Shown here: one piece after another, positions 39,569-40,860 of the stretch
Position numbering within the stretch: position 1 is the first letter of the stretch
Layout: every line of letters starts with the position of its first letter
DNA from: CAYJFK01 sp964369475
GTDB taxonomy: Bacteria; Bacillota; Clostridia; Oscillospirales; Feifaniaceae
Length of the DNA: 40,860 nt
Reading direction: 5' to 3'
Assembly (NCBI GenBank): GCA_964369475.1
Contig: CAYJFK010000015.1
Location: 1 to 40,860 of the forward strand
Notes under the pieces: model-generated
What the model was told of the DNA's origin: nothing
The model's database searches: none
What the model saw: the letters and a program-made list of their open reading frames with translations, nothing else
Made by a program: the position numbers and the translations under genes

Positions 39569-40696
39569 TTGGAACAGACACTAAGACATTTAAGAGAGCG
39601 ACTTAAAACGCTCGATATACCGCTTCTTATAGCCTGCCTTTTTGCTTCGCTATATGGCATAACACTTATATTCTCGGCAACATCTTCAACAGCTAGTGAT
39701 GTGAGCCGCTCTGTTATAGTTCAGTTTGGAGCACTTGCAATCGGACTTGTAGCGGCAATTATTCTATCTAATATAGACTTTGCGACCCTCTCTGATCTTT
39801 GGATGATATTCTACGGCATATCGGCAGCCGCAATTATCTTCACAATATTCTTTGGCACAGGCCCGACGGGTGAGAGCAACAGAAACTGGATAGATCTCGG
39901 ATTTTTGTCTATTCAGCCTTCCGAGTTTGTAAAGATAGCATATATCCTTATATTTGCAAGAGCAATATCAAAATGCAAGGACGATATAAACTCTATACAA
40001 AGCCTTACCTACCTCGGAGCAGTAGGTGGTAGTCTGCTTTTACTAATGGCGCTCCAAGGGGATATGGGAAATCTGCTTGTATTTTTGTTTATAACTGTCG
40101 TTATGCTTCTAACGGCAGGTCTTTCGAGAAATTTCTTTATAGCAGGTGGTGTAATAACTCTAATTGCCGCCCCCTTCATTTGGACAAATGTTCTAAGCAC
40201 ATACATGAGACAGCGTATCCTCTTTGGCTTCCAACCTGAGCTCGATCCGCTCAACACAGGCTATCAGGCTATACAGAGCAAAATAGCAATAGGCTCCGGT
40301 CAACTTACAGGCAAAGGTTTTTTAAACGGCACCCACATGAAGGTAATACCAGCAAGCGAGACCGATTTTATATTTGCAACAGCGGGCGAAGAATTTGGGC
40401 TTGTAGGGTGTATACTTGTAATTGCCATTCAGCTTTTTATTATGTTTAGAGTGCTGCATGCCGCAAAACACGCTTCGGACAATGTGGGCACAATGGTCTG
40501 CACAGGTTTTTTTGCACTGCTCTTTGCACAGGTATTCGAAAATATCGGCATGTGCATAGCAATACTTCCCGTAGTAGGCATAACACTCCCCTTCTTTAGC
40601 TACGGCGGATCGTCTATGTTGTCGGTTTGGTGCGGAGTGGGGCTTGTACTATCTATAAGAGCCCAAGAGCGGCGCACGCTTTCCTTTGATGTTTAG
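39569..40696 (+). CDS. rodA: Peptidoglycan glycosyltransferase, RodA/FtsW/SpoVE family (RodA type)
   Basis: SEDS-family polymerase of lipid II, about 375 residues with some ten transmembrane segments. Conserved stretches: RNWIDLGFLSIQPSEFVKIA, the large extracytoplasmic loop GSGQLTGKGFLNGTHMKVIP, ASETDFIFATAGEEFGLVG (conserved acidic residues of the active site), and the C-terminal GITLPFFSYGGSSML. The phrase GGSSMLSVWCGVGLVLS and the short tails favour RodA. The TTG six bases after GAGGTG is the best start; a GTG three codons earlier lies within that Shine-Dalgarno site. Confidence 0.88.
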   Translation: MEQTLRHLRERLKTLDIPLLIACLFASLYGITLIFSATSSTASDVSRSVIVQFGALAIGLVAAIILSNIDFATLSDLWMIFYGISAAAIIFTIFFGTGPTGESNRNWIDLGFLSIQPSEFVKIAYILIFARAISKCKDDINSIQSLTYLGAVGGSLLLLMALQGDMGNLLVFLFITVVMLLTAGLSRNFFIAGGVITLIAAPFIWTNVLSTYMRQRILFGFQPELDPLNTGYQAIQSKIAIGSGQLTGKGFLNGTHMKVIPASETDFIFATAGEEFGLVGCILVIAIQLFIMFRVLHAAKHASDNVGTMVCTGFFALLFAQVFENIGMCIAILPVVGITLPFFSYGGSSMLSVWCGVGLVLSIRAQERRTLSFDV

Positions 40697-40717
40697 TTTG
40701 AGTTGCAAAAAAATATA

Positions 40718-40744
40718 AGGCGATGTGATCTTTTCACATCGCCT
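40718..40744 (+). terminator. Terminator hairpin of the rodA-type gene, lacking its T-tract
   Basis: AGGCGATGTGA (40718-40728) pairs perfectly with TCACATCGCCT (40734-40744). The next base (40745) is the first base of the repeat element, so no T-run follows. Confidence 0.8.
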
Positions 40745-40860
40745 CAGGCTGGAGAACAACACAAAATCAAGCCTCTTCGGAAGGAGGGGGAGCGGCGGGG
40801 GGGGGGCCCCCGGGGGGGGCCCCCCCCGGAAAAAAAACCCCCCCCCGGGGTTAAAAAAAA
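40745..40860 (-). repeat. Truncated and corrupted copy of the terminator-associated element
   Basis: Starts CAGGCTGGAGAACAAC, matching the right end of the complete element read in reverse, and continues through AATCAAGCC and CCTTCTTCC-like hairpin words to AGCGGCG at about 40797. From there on the sequence becomes runs of single bases in the same order as the element (see findings). Confidence 0.8.
40797..40860. other. Homopolymer-smeared contig end, sequence not reliable
   Basis: The last ~64 bases are runs of G, C, G, C, GG, A, C, G, TT and A. No natural sequence of this kind is expected. The order of the runs follows the interior of the repeat element, so this is a consensus or base-calling artefact at the contig end. 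Confidence 0.85.

Overview
The window reads as one end-to-end contig from a spore-forming member of the Bacillota, class Clostridia (possibly Oscillospirales, which is an inference). The signs are strong AGGAGG-type ribosome binding sites, a PyrR-attenuated pyr operon with pyrK, 6S RNA next to a tcdA-like gene (the arrangement I recall from Bacillus subtilis bsrA/yrvM), a CwlD-type amidase, a four-cysteine L33 and a TIGR04086-like gene next to yajC. Almost everything is core genome; I see no prophage, CRISPR array, transposase, rRNA or tRNA.

Layout. 1-1020: a repeat fragment, a tcdA-like gene and a probable 6S RNA with promoter and terminator, all on the minus strand. 1125-10921 (minus): one long pyrimidine operon, pyrR-pyrC-pyrF-carA-carB-pyrK-pyrD, then a histidine phosphatase and a DUF1292 protein, driven by one promoter with a PyrR-binding hairpin and a leader terminator. 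It makes carbamoyl phosphate, dihydroorotate, orotate and UMP, but pyrB and pyrE are not in it. 10971-13250: a divergent cation efflux gene, a palindrome-rich island, a family 4 uracil-DNA glycosylase and RNase P RNA (minus). 13380-20515 (plus): murD, three tandem M42 aminopeptidases, a GNAT protein, a PLP enzyme of the YnbB type and ruvC. 20516-20836 is a second palindrome island. 20837-23949: ruvA, ruvB and glmM. 23965-26350: rpmG-secE-nusG-rplK-rplA, the transcription and translation cluster, closed by a terminator. 26381-28007: a PadR regulator and an MFS transporter with an obvious operator. 28010-35132 (minus): two tyrosine recombinases, radA, cwlD, a SpoIIM-like membrane protein, a TIGR04086-like protein, yajC and an unknown secreted or membrane-anchored protein. 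35551-39460 (minus): fhs-tsaE-tsaB-rpiB-upp, a tightly overlapped operon. 39468-40744 (plus): a rodA-type SEDS gene.

The most unusual content is a family of short palindromic elements of about 161 bp (complete copy 35346-35506). In three places the element sits exactly at the end of an intrinsic terminator hairpin. In the complete copy the terminator hairpin is duplicated on both sides, and removing the element plus one duplicate restores a good terminator. Both contig ends lie in copies of this element, which explains why the assembly stops there, and the last ~70 bases are a homopolymer-smeared version of it. A second family of structured intergenic islands (12057-12205 and 20534-20684) has three consecutive hairpins whose stems differ between copies in a compensatory way.
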